Source: Saprospiraceae bacterium (GTDB lineage Bacteria > Bacteroidota > Bacteroidia > Chitinophagales > Saprospiraceae). From it: 64,000 nucleotides of DNA. The DNA lies in the NCBI GenBank assembly GCA_022844565.1, contig JALHLK010000012.1:1-64000 (forward strand). The letters run 5' to 3'. Both the position numbers and the translations under genes were made by a program. Below are positions 1 to 10,600 of this stretch, piece after piece. The notes under the pieces were generated by a model that did no database searches, was not told the origin of the DNA, and worked only from the letters and a program-made list of their open reading frames with translations. Positions within the stretch are counted from its first letter, which is position 1; the number at the start of each line of letters is the position of its first letter.

Positions 1-276
1 CCTGTTATTCCATTTGTTGATGTTGTCGGTAAAGTGAATGTTGTTCCAACACAGGCCGCAGCTACTTGGGTAAATGTTGGTGTCGCTGCTGCATTTCTAG
101 TGACTGTCATTGTAGTACTAACTGCGCATTGTCCTCCATTTGGTGTAAATGTGTATGGCGTTGTCGCATTTATGTTAATCGCTGGTGACCATGTTCCTGT
201 TATTCCATTTGTTGATGTCGTTGGTAAAGTGAATGTTGTTCCAACACAGGCCGCAGCTACTTGGGTAAATGTTGGT
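1..276. repeat. 195-bp tandem repeat inside adhesin gene
   Basis: Bases 1-82 recur at 196-276 with only a couple of differences. The 195-bp period is 65 codons, so the repeat keeps frame and encodes a repeated Ig/HYR-like beta domain. Near-identity at DNA level points to recent duplication or gene conversion. Confidence 0.9.
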
Positions 277-1664
277 ATTATTTGAGAACCACACCCTCCC
301 CCAACACCAATCAATACTACCCCACTAACACTCGAATCACACCCCACTCCCGTGCATTTCACCACAGCTCGATATTGGAAACTCCCTTGCGATGAAGTTA
401 ATGGAGTATAGCTACTTCCTGTGCCTACCTGACTCCAACTACTACCATTATTACTCATTTGCCATGCAGTTGTGCACGTACCAATGCCTCCCGATATCGT
501 TGCATTAATTGCCTGAGCTGTTTGATTTATTGTATAATTTGACTGGGTAGTTGCTATGTTTACAACTGGATCATTTACAACACTAACTAGAGCTTCATTA
601 GAGATAGCCAGACATGAACTTCCTACTTTATTTATTACCACACGATACTTTGTAGTATTTTCTAAAGGTCCTGTAGAATAAGTAGCAGAACTTGCTCCAT
701 TTATATTGGTCCAGACATTTAAAGAATTGAGGAATTGCCATTGGTATTGGGGGCTTGGATGATTGACATTTGCAGTCATAGTATGACTTCCTCTAAAACA
801 CATGGTAGTACTCAATGGATGGGCATTAAACCCAATTAGTAAATCTCGCTTCACGTTAATTGGATACAAAAACAATGCTGCACAGCCACTTTTCGGAGTA
901 ACTTTTAGCCTATATACCGCTGAATCTAAATTAACTCCAACTAAAGATAATCTTGTCGTGGTAGCATTTGATACTCCTTGATATTCTGCCGCTCCATTAA
1001 TTTTAGCTTCCCATTGATAATTAAAACTAAGGCTATCATTTGAAAGATTATAATATAGCGTAGGTGCTATGTCATTAGAGCAATAATTATAAGATTTTGG
1101 AGCTAACGTATCCCGTAATGCTTTTGCTAATCCAGTATTTATTTTTAAATTGAATATGCACTTTTGGTTACTATTGAAATTATTAACCAACACATAATAT
1201 ACTTCCCCTGCGACAACCGAAATTGCGCTACCATAGGTACCTGCATAACAACCAGGACTCAAGTTTGGAATAGAGTTACCCAGTCCCAAACCCGTAACAC
1301 CTAAACAATTGGTATTTTCACCTAAAATAGGACCTGAAGTGATGCATCTTATCTCATTTAAATTTGAGCAATCATTTCCTTTGTACACTATAAAATCGAT
1401 GTCGTCCAAAGAGTTAGAAGGTATAAAATCAAACTCCATAACCCCACTTCCAGTAAAGCCACTAATTTTAATCCATCTTGCATTATTAAATTCTATAGAA
1501 TAATCAATACAGCTTGGATGAATAACTTCCAATTGTGTAAAATCAATACTGTATTGACCCGCAGCACAAATATTGATAGCTTGATTACAATTACTTACAT
1601 TTTGACTAAAGAGACAGTAAGTACTTAAAACCAAAATTACTTTAAGGAGTATAAGTTTTTTCAT
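1..1664 (-). CDS. Repetitive surface/adhesin-like protein, 3' end outside window
   Basis: The reading frame starts with ATG at 1664 and stays open to the window edge, so only the N-terminal 554 or so residues are visible. It begins with a clear signal peptide (MKKLILLKVILVLSTYCLFS), so it is exported. The next 150 residues resemble the domain that often starts large gliding/adhesion proteins of Bacteroidota, with cysteine-rich loops and an aromatic-rich beta pattern. Ig/PKD-like segments follow (YQWQ and YRVVI strands). At the end comes a 65-residue repeat starting PTFTQVAAACVGTTF, two copies of which are nearly identical at DNA level (period 195 bp). More copies probably lie beyond the edge. 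No catalytic motif is visible. A cell-surface or secreted adhesin role, probably through type IX secretion, is inference because the C-terminal sorting domain is not in view. Confidence 0.75.
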   Translation of the reverse strand, partial: MKKLILLKVILVLSTYCLFSQNVSNCNQAINICAAGQYSIDFTQLEVIHPSCIDYSIEFNNARWIKISGFTGSGVMEFDFIPSNSLDDIDFIVYKGNDCSNLNEIRCITSGPILGENTNCLGVTGLGLGNSIPNLSPGCYAGTYGSAISVVAGEVYYVLVNNFNSNQKCIFNLKINTGLAKALRDTLAPKSYNYCSNDIAPTLYYNLSNDSLSFNYQWEAKINGAAEYQGVSNATTTRLSLVGVNLDSAVYRLKVTPKSGCAALFLYPINVKRDLLIGFNAHPLSTTMCFRGSHTMTANVNHPSPQYQWQFLNSLNVWTNINGASSATYSTGPLENTTKYRVVINKVGSSCLAISNEALVSVVNDPVVNIATTQSNYTINQTAQAINATISGGIGTCTTAWQMSNNGSSWSQVGTGSSYTPLTSSQGSFQYRAVVKCTGVGCDSSVSGVVLIGVGGGCGSQIIPTFTQVAAACVGTTFTLPTTSTNGITGTWSPAININATTPYTFTPNGGQCAVSTTMTVTRNAAATPTFTQVAAACVGTTFTLPTTSTNGIT

Positions 1665-2116
1665 ATCTATTGATTGCAATTGTTTTAGATAAATGATCTA
1701 ATACAAAAACAAAAATAATACCAAATTTAAATATACAAAATTATATTAGATATTTTTTATATATTTATTTAATTAATAGATAATTATATAATATGTAATA
1801 ATGCGCTAGAAAAGTTGTAAAAAAATTTTTAGTAAATCTGTTAACAATTTTCTTGTTCAATCTTTCTACTTCTCCAATTAATTTATACTGACTCTAATTA
1901 ATTATAATATCGGAAGTTGCTAAAGGAGCTATGACAAAATAATTGGCATTGCTCGGAGATTTTACCCAGCTGGTGTAGCCAAAGCTACATTAAGGACATA
2001 AAATTGAGAACCATGACAAATATGTAGTCAGATTTTCATCCAGTTCATTAAGTTGGATGTTATCCTACGCGGTTCATTTATTATGCGGAAATCCAGATTA
2101 AAACCAGCCATTACTC
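1665..2116. other. Intergenic region, AT-rich, with possible decayed repeat
   Basis: No gene is supported here. Bases 1665-1860 are very AT-rich and probably hold the promoter of the adhesin gene. Bases about 1990-2060 resemble the right half of the 240-bp interspersed elements at 24.9 and 56.6 kb (shared ATTAAGGAC..AAAATTGAG..). A hairpin TGTAGC-caaa-GCTACA also lies just upstream of this stretch. I read it as a diverged copy, with low certainty. Confidence 0.4.
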
Positions 2117-2149
2117 AAAAAAAAAAAGACTACCAATTTCTTGATAGCC
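2117..2149 (-). terminator. Rho-independent terminator of the susC/susD operon
   Basis: On the minus strand a 9-bp stem (GGCTATCAA / TTGGTAGTC, two G-U pairs) closes a GAAA tetraloop and is followed by an uninterrupted run of about eleven T. It lies 36 bases beyond the stop codon of the SusD gene. Confidence 0.85.
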
Positions 2150-2184
2150 TTTTTCTTTTTATAACTTTATAATGGAACTATAAA

Positions 2185-3573
2185 TTAATAACCTGGATTT
2201 TGACTTAACTTTTTATTCACATCAATCTCCCTTTGAGGGACAGGTAATACCAATTTGTTGTCATTCCAAGGCAATGCACCAACATTACCTCTTGTACGTT
2301 TAATATCATGCAATCTAAATCCTTCAAATGCTAATTCCGTTCGACGCTCTTTTAATATTGCATCTAAGGTCAATTGAGCCTCCGTTAAAGGTGTTGCATT
2401 AGCTCGTGTGCGTAATCTGTTGATATCATTTAGAGGTGTATCTCCTACTACTCCATTTAATCTAAAGTTACATTCTGCACGGATTAGATACATCTCAGCA
2501 AGACGAGCTACTACTACATTTCCAAATCTATCAATAAATTTATTTGTAAATTCCTGTGTAGATGCAGCAGATGGTTTGATAAAAAACTTTCCTCTATCAT
2601 CATTGGCATCATAAGTTGCTTTGTGAGCCGCCAAAATACGAATATCACCTCTACCAGCAGTACCAGGTATTGCACTAAAAGCAGTACTGAAGAACGTATT
2701 CATACTACTTGTACCATCCTGATCATTAACTTGAACAGCAAATATATATTCTGCAGGGTTTGCACCACCGTTATATAATCTAGTATTAAAAGCAGCAGAA
2801 AAAGGAGTTACCAATCTGTATCTTCCGCCTGCAATGACTGCATCAGCAGCAGTTCTTGCCTTTGCATAGTCTCCTTGTTGAAGATATAATCGTGCTAACA
2901 TCGCATTTGCAGCCCCACTTGTGGCATAAACAGAATTGGATGCAGGAAGTGCAGTACTCGCTTTTGTTAAATCATTTATAGCCTGTGTATAAACTGCACC
3001 TACAGATGCTCGCGGTAATGAAGATTCGTCTGAAATAACTGTTGTAGGTGTTAAAATTAATGGAACAGCAGGATTTGCATTATTGTCACCATCTCCCCAT
3101 GATTTACCATACAAACGTGCTAAATCAAAGTAAAGAGATCCTCTCAAAAAAAGTGCCTCTGCTTCTACCCTAGCCCTTTTCGCTTCATCAACTTTGCTAA
3201 TGTTGGCTATAACAGTGTTACATCTATTAATAACGTTATATGCTCGCAACCATTGTACCTCAGCTGTAGAATTGATGGTGGTAGTTGTTTTTGAAATAAG
3301 CTCTAACAAATTTGCAAATGTACCAGCAAATCGTACTTCGCCATTTTGCGTATGACCTAATAGTTCAGAGGTATATTGAAAAGCCCCTGCATAGGTCTCA
3401 CTATTTTGTATGCCATCGTAACAACCAATCAAATATGCTTCAATGTCTCTCGAAGTTTGAAGAGACGCATCTTGTTCTATAGATTGGGTAGGAATGACAT
3501 TAAGATTTTTATCACAACTTGAGAAACCAAAAATTGCAATTATAGCTAAAAGAAATAAATATGATTTTTTCAT
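2185..3573 (-). CDS. SusD/RagB-family nutrient-binding outer-membrane lipoprotein
   Basis: A 462-residue surface lipoprotein that would cap the SusC-type transporter encoded directly upstream and deliver ligand to it. The signal peptide ends in a lipobox (FGFSSC), and the mature protein begins CDKNLNVIPTQ, the usual SusD opening. The TPR-like helical core (EALFLRGSLYFDLARLYG), the typical LYLQQGDYAKARTAADAVI repeat, and the C-terminal block with ERRTELAFEGFRLHDIKR and a final LSQNPGY are all family hallmarks. At 462 residues it is of normal length. It lies 49 bp downstream of the SusC gene, shares its promoter, and is followed by a strong terminator. The substrate cannot be read from sequence, and no glycoside hydrolase or protease gene adjoins the pair. 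Confidence 0.93.
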   Translation of the reverse strand: MKKSYLFLLAIIAIFGFSSCDKNLNVIPTQSIEQDASLQTSRDIEAYLIGCYDGIQNSETYAGAFQYTSELLGHTQNGEVRFAGTFANLLELISKTTTTINSTAEVQWLRAYNVINRCNTVIANISKVDEAKRARVEAEALFLRGSLYFDLARLYGKSWGDGDNNANPAVPLILTPTTVISDESSLPRASVGAVYTQAINDLTKASTALPASNSVYATSGAANAMLARLYLQQGDYAKARTAADAVIAGGRYRLVTPFSAAFNTRLYNGGANPAEYIFAVQVNDQDGTSSMNTFFSTAFSAIPGTAGRGDIRILAAHKATYDANDDRGKFFIKPSAASTQEFTNKFIDRFGNVVVARLAEMYLIRAECNFRLNGVVGDTPLNDINRLRTRANATPLTEAQLTLDAILKERRTELAFEGFRLHDIKRTRGNVGALPWNDNKLVLPVPQREIDVNKKLSQNPGY

Positions 3574-3622
3574 TTTTATATATTTAAAAATTAAATTATT
3601 GAAAAGATATGCCCATTATATC

Positions 3623-6600
3623 TTACAAACCAACATTGATACCAAATAAAATAGTTCTTGGCGTTGGTGGTGTATAAAAGTCATTTCCTTGTGCAAAATT
3701 ACTAGTAAACGTGTCTGAATTTACTTCTGGGTCCCAACCAGCATATTTTGTCCATGTTGCTAAGTTTGTACCAGAAACGTAAACTCTTCCTTTTTCTAAG
3801 CGCATTTGTCTTAATAATGATTTAGGTAAATTATAACCTAAAGAAACATTTCTTAATCGTAAATAAGATCCATCTAAAATATAACGGCTTGATGGTTGAC
3901 TTCCATTTGCTATGTAGAAACGAGCTTCAGGCACATTAGTGTTAGTATTATCTGGTCTCCAAGCATTTAATTGATCTTTAGTCTGATTGTCTTCATAAAT
4001 ACCATTTGCTGACGAATATTGACCTACACCATAAAAGTTGATGTCATTACCATATACCCCATTTAAGAAGATACTTAAGTCAACTCCTTTATAAGAAAAA
4101 GTATTTGTTATACCTCCAATAAACTTAGGATTAGGATTTCCTACTACTACTCGTTCCGTAGAGTTATAAGCGTTATTTGTTACAGTCTCTCTGCTCAATG
4201 TTCCATCCGAACTTTTCGTATTTTTGTAGAATAAAGCATTACCATTTGCAGGATCCACACCAGCATATTCTCTTGTAAAGAATACACCAATAGGTTGTCC
4301 TTCTGCTACTCTATTCATGTTTCTAATTCCTCCTTCAATAACTTGACCTTGAATATCTACAACTTTGTTTTGGTTGGTTGCCCAGTTTAATGATGTATTC
4401 CATTTAAAATCACCTACAAGATTATTTGTATTAATAACAACTTCAAATCCTTTGTTTGTCAACTTACCAACATTTCTAAATTGTCTTGTGAATCCTGAAG
4501 TTCCAGGAACATTTACTTCTAATAATAAGTCAGTAGTTACTTTATCATAATAATCTAATTCACCACTTATTCTGTTTTTTAATAATCCAAAATCAATACC
4601 TATATCAGCTTGTGTGGTAGTCTCCCATTTCAAATCAGGGTTAGCTAACTGAGCAGGACGTTGTCCAGGAACACCTACATAACCAGCATCTCCTTGAGCT
4701 AAACCTAACTGAGGAAAATTACCTACTTCGGAATTACCCGTTAAACCATAACTACCTCTAATTTTCAAAAAGCTTAAAGCAGGGATTTTTTTCATGAAGC
4801 CTTCTTCTGAAACTACCCAACCTGCTGAAACCGCAGGAAATTGTCCATATCTAGAATTTGTTCCAAATCTTGAAGAACCATCGATACGTGCACTTACACC
4901 TAATAAATATCTATCTTTAAAACTATAGTTAGCACGAGTAAAATATGAAACAAATCTAAAATTTGTCTCAGTAGACGATCCATCTGACTTAGTAGCCGCA
5001 GAAGCTAATTTTTTGTAAGAATCTGAAGCAAAACCAAATGCTTCAATGTAATTTGTTAATGTTTGTGATTGTTGGTATCCCATTCCTAAAGTGGCATCAA
5101 AGGTATGGGCACCACTAGTTTTGTTGTATGCTAGGTAATTATTAGTATTGTAGTTTGTAACAAAAGTACCAAAGTTTGAACCTATTCCTCTTGCAGCTCT
5201 TGTCTGATTTCTTACCGTTTGACTACCAAAATATCCTTCTTCGTTCTGATTTAAAACATCTGATCCAAATTCAGTTCTAAATTTTAAATTTTTTGTAAAA
5301 TCAACTTGGCCATACACATTTGCTAATGTCCTATTAGAGATTGCTTTGAATTTACCGTAATTTAAAGAAATCACAGGGTTATAATACAAAGGAATGTTAA
5401 CATCTCCAGGAGGTGTTCCCGCTGGAAGACCAGTTTCAGGATCAGTAAAAGGTGTAAAAGGTGTTAATGCTACTGACTGTAATGGGTTAGAGAATGCATT
5501 ATCATCAGGAAGTCTTATGTTATCAGTTCTACCTAAGCTCATTTGTACACCAAAACTTAGCCAATCATTAGCCTGGTGATCTAAGTTGATCCTACCTGTT
5601 ACTCTTTTTAATGAGTTTCCTATGATTGTGCCCTCGACATCTAAAAATTGTCCCGAAATAAAGTATTTAGTTTTGTCAGAACCTCCACTGATTTGAAGAT
5701 CTCCTTGCATTTGAGGTGCACTTCGGAAAACACCTTCTTGCCAGTCATTGTCAACAGCATTGGCAGTACCATAAGTACCATAACTATAATAATCTAAAAT
5801 CCCCCCAGATCCAAACAAGGTAGACGTGCTTGATCCTGGGTCTTTTGGATCAACTCCATCAATTCTATCTGCGGCTCCGGCTGCATATCTATAAAACGAC
5901 TCAAATTCAGAAGCATTTAAAAATCCTACTCTTTTAGTCGCCTCAGAATTTCCAGTCTGTAGATTAAAGTTAATACTAGTTTTTCCAGCCTTTCCTCTTT
6001 TTGTTGTGATAAGTACAACCCCATTTGCAGCTCTTGCACCATAAATCGCACCTGCAGACGCATCTTTTAATACTTGGATTGACTCTACATCATTATAATT
6101 AATGTCAGCTAACGTGTTAGTCTCTCCACCATAGTTACCAAAATCTCCTGTAGTCACTGGAACTCCATCGATCACGTATAGGGGTTGACTATTAGCACTG
6201 ATCGAAGAGTTACCTCTTACTCTTACAGTTACTGCTTGTCCTAATTTACCTGAACCTGCATTAACAAATACTCCAGCAGCCTTTCCTTGAATGGCTTGAT
6301 CAACACTCACTAATGGCATACCTTCAATTTCTTCCGTCTTGATTGAAGCAATATTCCCCGTCAACCTAGACTTAATCTGCGTACCATAACCCACTACCAC
6401 GATCTCATCTAATAATTGACCAGCTGCAAGTACAATGTCAATCATATCACTTGTACCTAGCTCAATTTCCTTAGAATTGTACCCTGTATAACTTGCCACT
6501 AACGTAGTAGCATTAGCAGGCACTGACAATTCATAATTGCCATCTAAATCTGAAATTGCCCCAATGGTTGTACCCTTTACAAGGATATTGGCACCAATGA

Positions 6601-6706
6601 GTATGTCACCATTAGCGTCTTTTACACTTCCTTTTACTATTCGTTGAGCAAAGGAAAATGAAAGTGTACACAACAGTACACTGAAAATTGTAATAATTCT
6701 CTTCAT
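3623..6706 (-). CDS. SusC/RagA-family TonB-dependent outer-membrane transporter
   Basis: A 1027-residue TonB-dependent receptor that imports a ligand captured by the neighbouring SusD. The domain order is: signal peptide (residues 1-21, ending SFAQ); a carboxypeptidase-D-like regulatory domain (about 22-90, GSVKDANGDILIGANILVKG); a TonB-box-like segment (DEIVVVGYGTQ); a plug (about 105-235, with RVRGNSSISANSQPLYVIDGVP and KDASAGAIYGARAANGVVLITTK); and a long beta barrel ending in TILFGINVGL, with the hydrophobic last residue usual for outer-membrane barrels. It is the first gene of a two-gene operon with the SusD gene. A well-formed Bacteroidota promoter lies 35-66 bp upstream of the start. 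The family is certain; the substrate is unknown. Confidence 0.95.
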   Translation of the reverse strand: MKRIITIFSVLLCTLSFSFAQRIVKGSVKDANGDILIGANILVKGTTIGAISDLDGNYELSVPANATTLVASYTGYNSKEIELGTSDMIDIVLAAGQLLDEIVVVGYGTQIKSRLTGNIASIKTEEIEGMPLVSVDQAIQGKAAGVFVNAGSGKLGQAVTVRVRGNSSISANSQPLYVIDGVPVTTGDFGNYGGETNTLADINYNDVESIQVLKDASAGAIYGARAANGVVLITTKRGKAGKTSINFNLQTGNSEATKRVGFLNASEFESFYRYAAGAADRIDGVDPKDPGSSTSTLFGSGGILDYYSYGTYGTANAVDNDWQEGVFRSAPQMQGDLQISGGSDKTKYFISGQFLDVEGTIIGNSLKRVTGRINLDHQANDWLSFGVQMSLGRTDNIRLPDDNAFSNPLQSVALTPFTPFTDPETGLPAGTPPGDVNIPLYYNPVISLNYGKFKAISNRTLANVYGQVDFTKNLKFRTEFGSDVLNQNEEGYFGSQTVRNQTRAARGIGSNFGTFVTNYNTNNYLAYNKTSGAHTFDATLGMGYQQSQTLTNYIEAFGFASDSYKKLASAATKSDGSSTETNFRFVSYFTRANYSFKDRYLLGVSARIDGSSRFGTNSRYGQFPAVSAGWVVSEEGFMKKIPALSFLKIRGSYGLTGNSEVGNFPQLGLAQGDAGYVGVPGQRPAQLANPDLKWETTTQADIGIDFGLLKNRISGELDYYDKVTTDLLLEVNVPGTSGFTRQFRNVGKLTNKGFEVVINTNNLVGDFKWNTSLNWATNQNKVVDIQGQVIEGGIRNMNRVAEGQPIGVFFTREYAGVDPANGNALFYKNTKSSDGTLSRETVTNNAYNSTERVVVGNPNPKFIGGITNTFSYKGVDLSIFLNGVYGNDINFYGVGQYSSANGIYEDNQTKDQLNAWRPDNTNTNVPEARFYIANGSQPSSRYILDGSYLRLRNVSLGYNLPKSLLRQMRLEKGRVYVSGTNLATWTKYAGWDPEVNSDTFTSNFAQGNDFYTPPTPRTILFGINVGL

Positions 6707-6740
6707 TCTATAATTGTTTGATTAAAAATAATTTTGACCG

Positions 6741-6772
6741 CAAAGTTATGGTCTTAACTTTACGTTATCAAA
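6741..6772 (-). promoter_or_regulatory. Promoter of the susC/susD operon
   Basis: Read on the minus strand, TTTG (plus 6769-6772), a 20-base spacer and TAACTTTG (plus 6741-6748) match the Bacteroidota -33/-7 consensus. The start codon of the SusC gene follows about 35 bases downstream. Confidence 0.7.
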
Positions 6773-6927
6773 TTATTAACTATAAATTTACTAATAACGC
6801 TGCTTAATGTGGCTTAAACTTTCACAGTAATTGTGATTTCTAAGATAAAAATTAACAAATAAAACAGAAGAAAGAATTATAAGTATATCAACTTTACCTA
6901 CTATTGTATCATCAAAATTTTTGAACA

Positions 6928-7389
6928 ATGTTGAATATATATACGGATGAATACTTTATGAAGCAGGCTTTAATGGAGGCTGAAAGGGCTTTTGATGCTG
7001 ATGAAATACCTGTTGGGGCGATCATCGTAAGTAATAACAAAATCATAGCCAAAGCCCATAATCAGACAGAACTACTCAATGATGTAACGGCTCATGCAGA
7101 AATAATAGCTATTACATCTGCTGCTAGCAATTTGGGTGCAAAATACCTACAGGAGTGCACAATGTTTATCACTTTAGAGCCTTGTGTGATGTGTGCGGGA
7201 GCCCTTTATTGGAGTCAAATAGGCCGTGTAGTGTATGGTGCGGATGATGATAAGAAAGGTTTTATGCGATTTGGCAAAGAAATGTTACATCCAAGCACTA
7301 AATTGGAGTTTGGTATCATGTATGAGGAGTGTAGTCATTTACTGAAGGAATTTTTTAAAATGAAGAGATCAAGGGCGGCAGATCACTGA
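6928..7389 (+). CDS. tadA: tRNA-specific adenosine deaminase TadA
   Basis: A 153-residue zinc deaminase that converts A34 of tRNA-Arg(ACG) to inosine, allowing one tRNA to read CGU, CGC and CGA. The sequence shows the full CDA-fold active site: HAE (His57, catalytic Glu59) and PCVMC (Cys86, Cys89), with a preceding DEIPVGAIIV strand and the GADDDKKGFMRFG segment typical of TadA rather than cytosine or guanine deaminases. The length is normal. It is divergent from the SusC gene and convergent with the propeller kinase, so it is probably transcribed alone. Confidence 0.95.
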   Translation: MLNIYTDEYFMKQALMEAERAFDADEIPVGAIIVSNNKIIAKAHNQTELLNDVTAHAEIIAITSAASNLGAKYLQECTMFITLEPCVMCAGALYWSQIGRVVYGADDDKKGFMRFGKEMLHPSTKLEFGIMYEECSHLLKEFFKMKRSRAADH

Positions 7390-7491
7390 TTGTAGCATAC
7401 ATATTTTTTTACCGTCAACATCTTTCATTTTCAACTGACGACAAACTGTCGACAGTTCAAGCCCATCTTCAGTTTTAAATCTGATTTTCAT
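7369..7491 (-). CDS. Possible 40-residue protein, unknown
   Basis: An ATG-started 40-codon frame on the minus strand overlaps the 3' end of tadA by 21 bp. Its composition is protein-like (MKIRFKTEDGLELSTVC...), with alternating charged and hydrophobic residues, but it has no recognised domain. It lies 130 bp downstream of the propeller kinase gene on the same strand. A 14-bp perfect palindrome (AACTGTCGACAGTT, 7444-7457) is inside it, so the stretch may instead be noncoding. Confidence 0.2.
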   Translation of the reverse strand: MKIRFKTEDGLELSTVCRQLKMKDVDGKKICMLQSVICRP

Positions 7492-7620
7492 TTTAACCCA
7501 AAATCCCTTGGATTAATACTTTTCGTTAAAATGGCTATCACATCAATTATTGAAAAATACCATTTCTCTTCTTTCTCATCCTAGTGGGTTCTTACTTTCT
7601 GCTGTTCAAACAGCTTCACT

Positions 7621-10600
7621 TCATTTTTTATTTTCACCATTAATTATTGGTAAACTGATAACAAACTCGCTGCCTTCTCCTTCCTTCGTTTCCACCTTCA
7701 GCTCCCCTCCATGTGCCTTGACAATATCATAACTCAGTGATAATCCTAAGCCCGTCCCCTGACCTGCGGGTTTGGTAGTAAAAAAGGGCTGGAAAATTTT
7801 GTCTTTTATAGCATCAGGAATGCCGTTGCCGTTGTCTCTGACAGCTATTAGCAGATGGCTGCTAGCTATTAGCTGAGTGGTGATTGATACGGTCGGTTCA
7901 TAATCACTTCCTGACTTTTGACTTTCAACTTTCAACTTGTCACTTTCAACTTTCAACTTTTCAACTTTCAACTTTTCACTTACAGCATAAAATGCATTGT
8001 TGATGAGATTGAGCAATACTCTTCCTATATCTTGAGGAATGATATTGATAATGCCTATCGATTCGTCAAAATCTGTTTTAATCGTTGCGTTAAATTCCTT
8101 GTCCTTTACTCTTAATCCATGATAAGCTAATCGTAAATATTCATCTGCCAATGCATTGATATCTGTGGGTACTTTTTGGCCCGTGGTGGTGCGCGAGTGC
8201 TCCAGCATACCTTTGACAATGTCGGATGCCCGTTTGCCGTGATGGTTGATTTTTGTAAGGTTTTGGGCAATGTCGTTCAATAACTCATCTTCTAATCCTT
8301 TATCTCGCTCACTTTCAACTTTTAAGCTTTCCATTTTCAACTCTGAAATCAGCTCATTACTCACTTCACTAAAGTTATTTACAAAATTCAAAGGATTCTG
8401 AATTTCGTGGGCGATGCCGGCGGTGAGTTCACCCAACGAAGCCATTTTTTCGGATTGGATGAGCTGGGCTTGGGCGGATTTGAGTTCCTGCAAGGTATTT
8501 TCTAAGGATACTTTTTGGTTTTCAAGTGCCATATTGGACTCATGAAGATTTTTAGTTTTTTGGTCTACCAATTGTTCGAGTTCTTTGTTTTGCTGAAGGA
8601 TTTGTTTTGACCTCCAAATAATAAGAGCATAAACCAAAGCTGCCAATCCCAATAAGACCAAGACTCTGAACCACCATTCTTCATAAAAATAGGGCTTGAC
8701 CGTAAATTGAATAACAGCGGGTGTTTTTGTCCATACTCCATCATTGTTGGCAGCCAAAACTTTGAATGTGTAGGTGCCTGCTGGTAAGTTGGTATAAGTG
8801 ACTTTACGGTCTGTACTTGATACGCTCCAGTCTTTATCAAATCCTTCTAACAAATGTTTGAACACTACCTTTGTTGGGGCGGTAAAACTGTTAGCACTGT
8901 ACTCGATTATATATTGATTTGCACCGGGATCAAACACAAGATGGGAAGTGTCTATTAAGGTACCATTTTGCATTAAACTTGTAATGATTACTTTGGGAAA
9001 AATTTTGTTTTTAATCATTTTTTCTGGATCAACTATGGCTAGTCCCTGTAATGTGGGAATCAAAACTTTTCCATCTTGTGTCAAAGTAGAATGTCTAGCA
9101 CCTGTACATTGCCTATTTAACATGCCATCTCCATCATCGTATCTAGTACAGATCACTTTATCCACTTGTCCTTCGGTTATTTGCTTAAGTTGGTCAGCAG
9201 GAATTTGTACGATACCTTTATTAGAGGGCAACCAAAAATTGCCCTTTTTATCAACAATGATATCGAAGAATGAATTATTGAGATAAGACTTGTCGTCTCT
9301 TACCTTGATAAATGATTTGCCATTAAAATAGTAAAGTCCCAAATTTGCTGCAACCCAAAAAGTCCCAAATTTACTTTGATGTGTTTTAAAAACACCAATT
9401 TTAGGCAAACCTAAAGTATCTCTAATGGAGAGTACTTTTCCATCTTTTTTGACCCAGGTAATACCGTTGTTAAAACTTGTGATGAGCCACTCACCATCAT
9501 TTATTTTATTAATAGTACTAATATTTTCACCTTGAAAATTGTAGTTTATAGGTAAAATTTTAATTAAATCTCCTTCTAAATATCCAATACCTTTTTGTGT
9601 TAGACCAAACCATAATTTACCAACATTATCTTCGTAGACATATCTAACATCTCCTCCTGGACTGGCAAAAGTTTTTTCTTCACCGTCGGGGCTAATTTTC
9701 CCAACTATGATTCCTCCTGCAATCCAAATATGATCTTTCTTATCTACGATGACATGGAAAGACTCCCAAGAACCTTTTAAGTCTTTGGATTTTAAAATGA
9801 TTGGTGTAGTCTTACCGCCTTTATGTTTGTATAAAGAATATTCTGCGGGTGCCATGATTATTACATCACCATTTTTACGCTGAGCTACCCCAATTGTTCT
9901 TTTTATAACTTCTGTACCAATATCCGAAATGGTTTTAATTTTACTTTGGGTTATTTTATGTAATCCTGTTTCAGTCCCCAACCATATATTGTTTTCGTCA
10001 TCAAGATTGATGCACGTCACAATTACACCGTATAATGGATGACTTTTGGTTAAAAACTGAAAAACTTGTTCTCCCTTTTTTCGCAATGCTACCCCGTTGT
10101 TATGACCTAACCAAAGGTTGCCTAGTTTATCTTCCACAAGCAATGGTTTCCTGTTACTTCCCAAGGTATTTATTTTAATTTGCTCCGTTCCTGGATATGT
10201 TTCCAATCTGTTGTCTTTCCAAATTTTCAAACCGTTGTCATGAACAATTAAAATTTCATTTAAAGAGGTTCGCAATAAGTTACTTGTAAAGTTCAAGTCG
10301 CTTGGCACTCCTTCCGCTTTATAAAGTAGCCTTATAGAATCACCTTCTACCATAAATACTTTTCTTCGGGTATCTATCATGATCATTCTTCCGTCTGGAA
10401 GGTTTGCGGCAATATCAGAATTGCTTTCTTTTCGAAGTTTTGTGGCCACATCAGAAAGTGACTTAATACGATATTTTTGGGTAGTTGGGTTGAGAAATAA
10501 GTATTCATTCTCACTTGTCATGTACAAAAACTCTCCATTCTCAAATTTTGTAATCGCTCCATTGGTTTTGGGGATTCCAGAGATCGTTTTTACGCTATTA

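Noticed and set aside
34-285. Plus-strand 83-codon frame
   Set aside because: It is the complement of the adhesin repeat, and the minus-strand frame has a signal peptide and Ig-like pattern.
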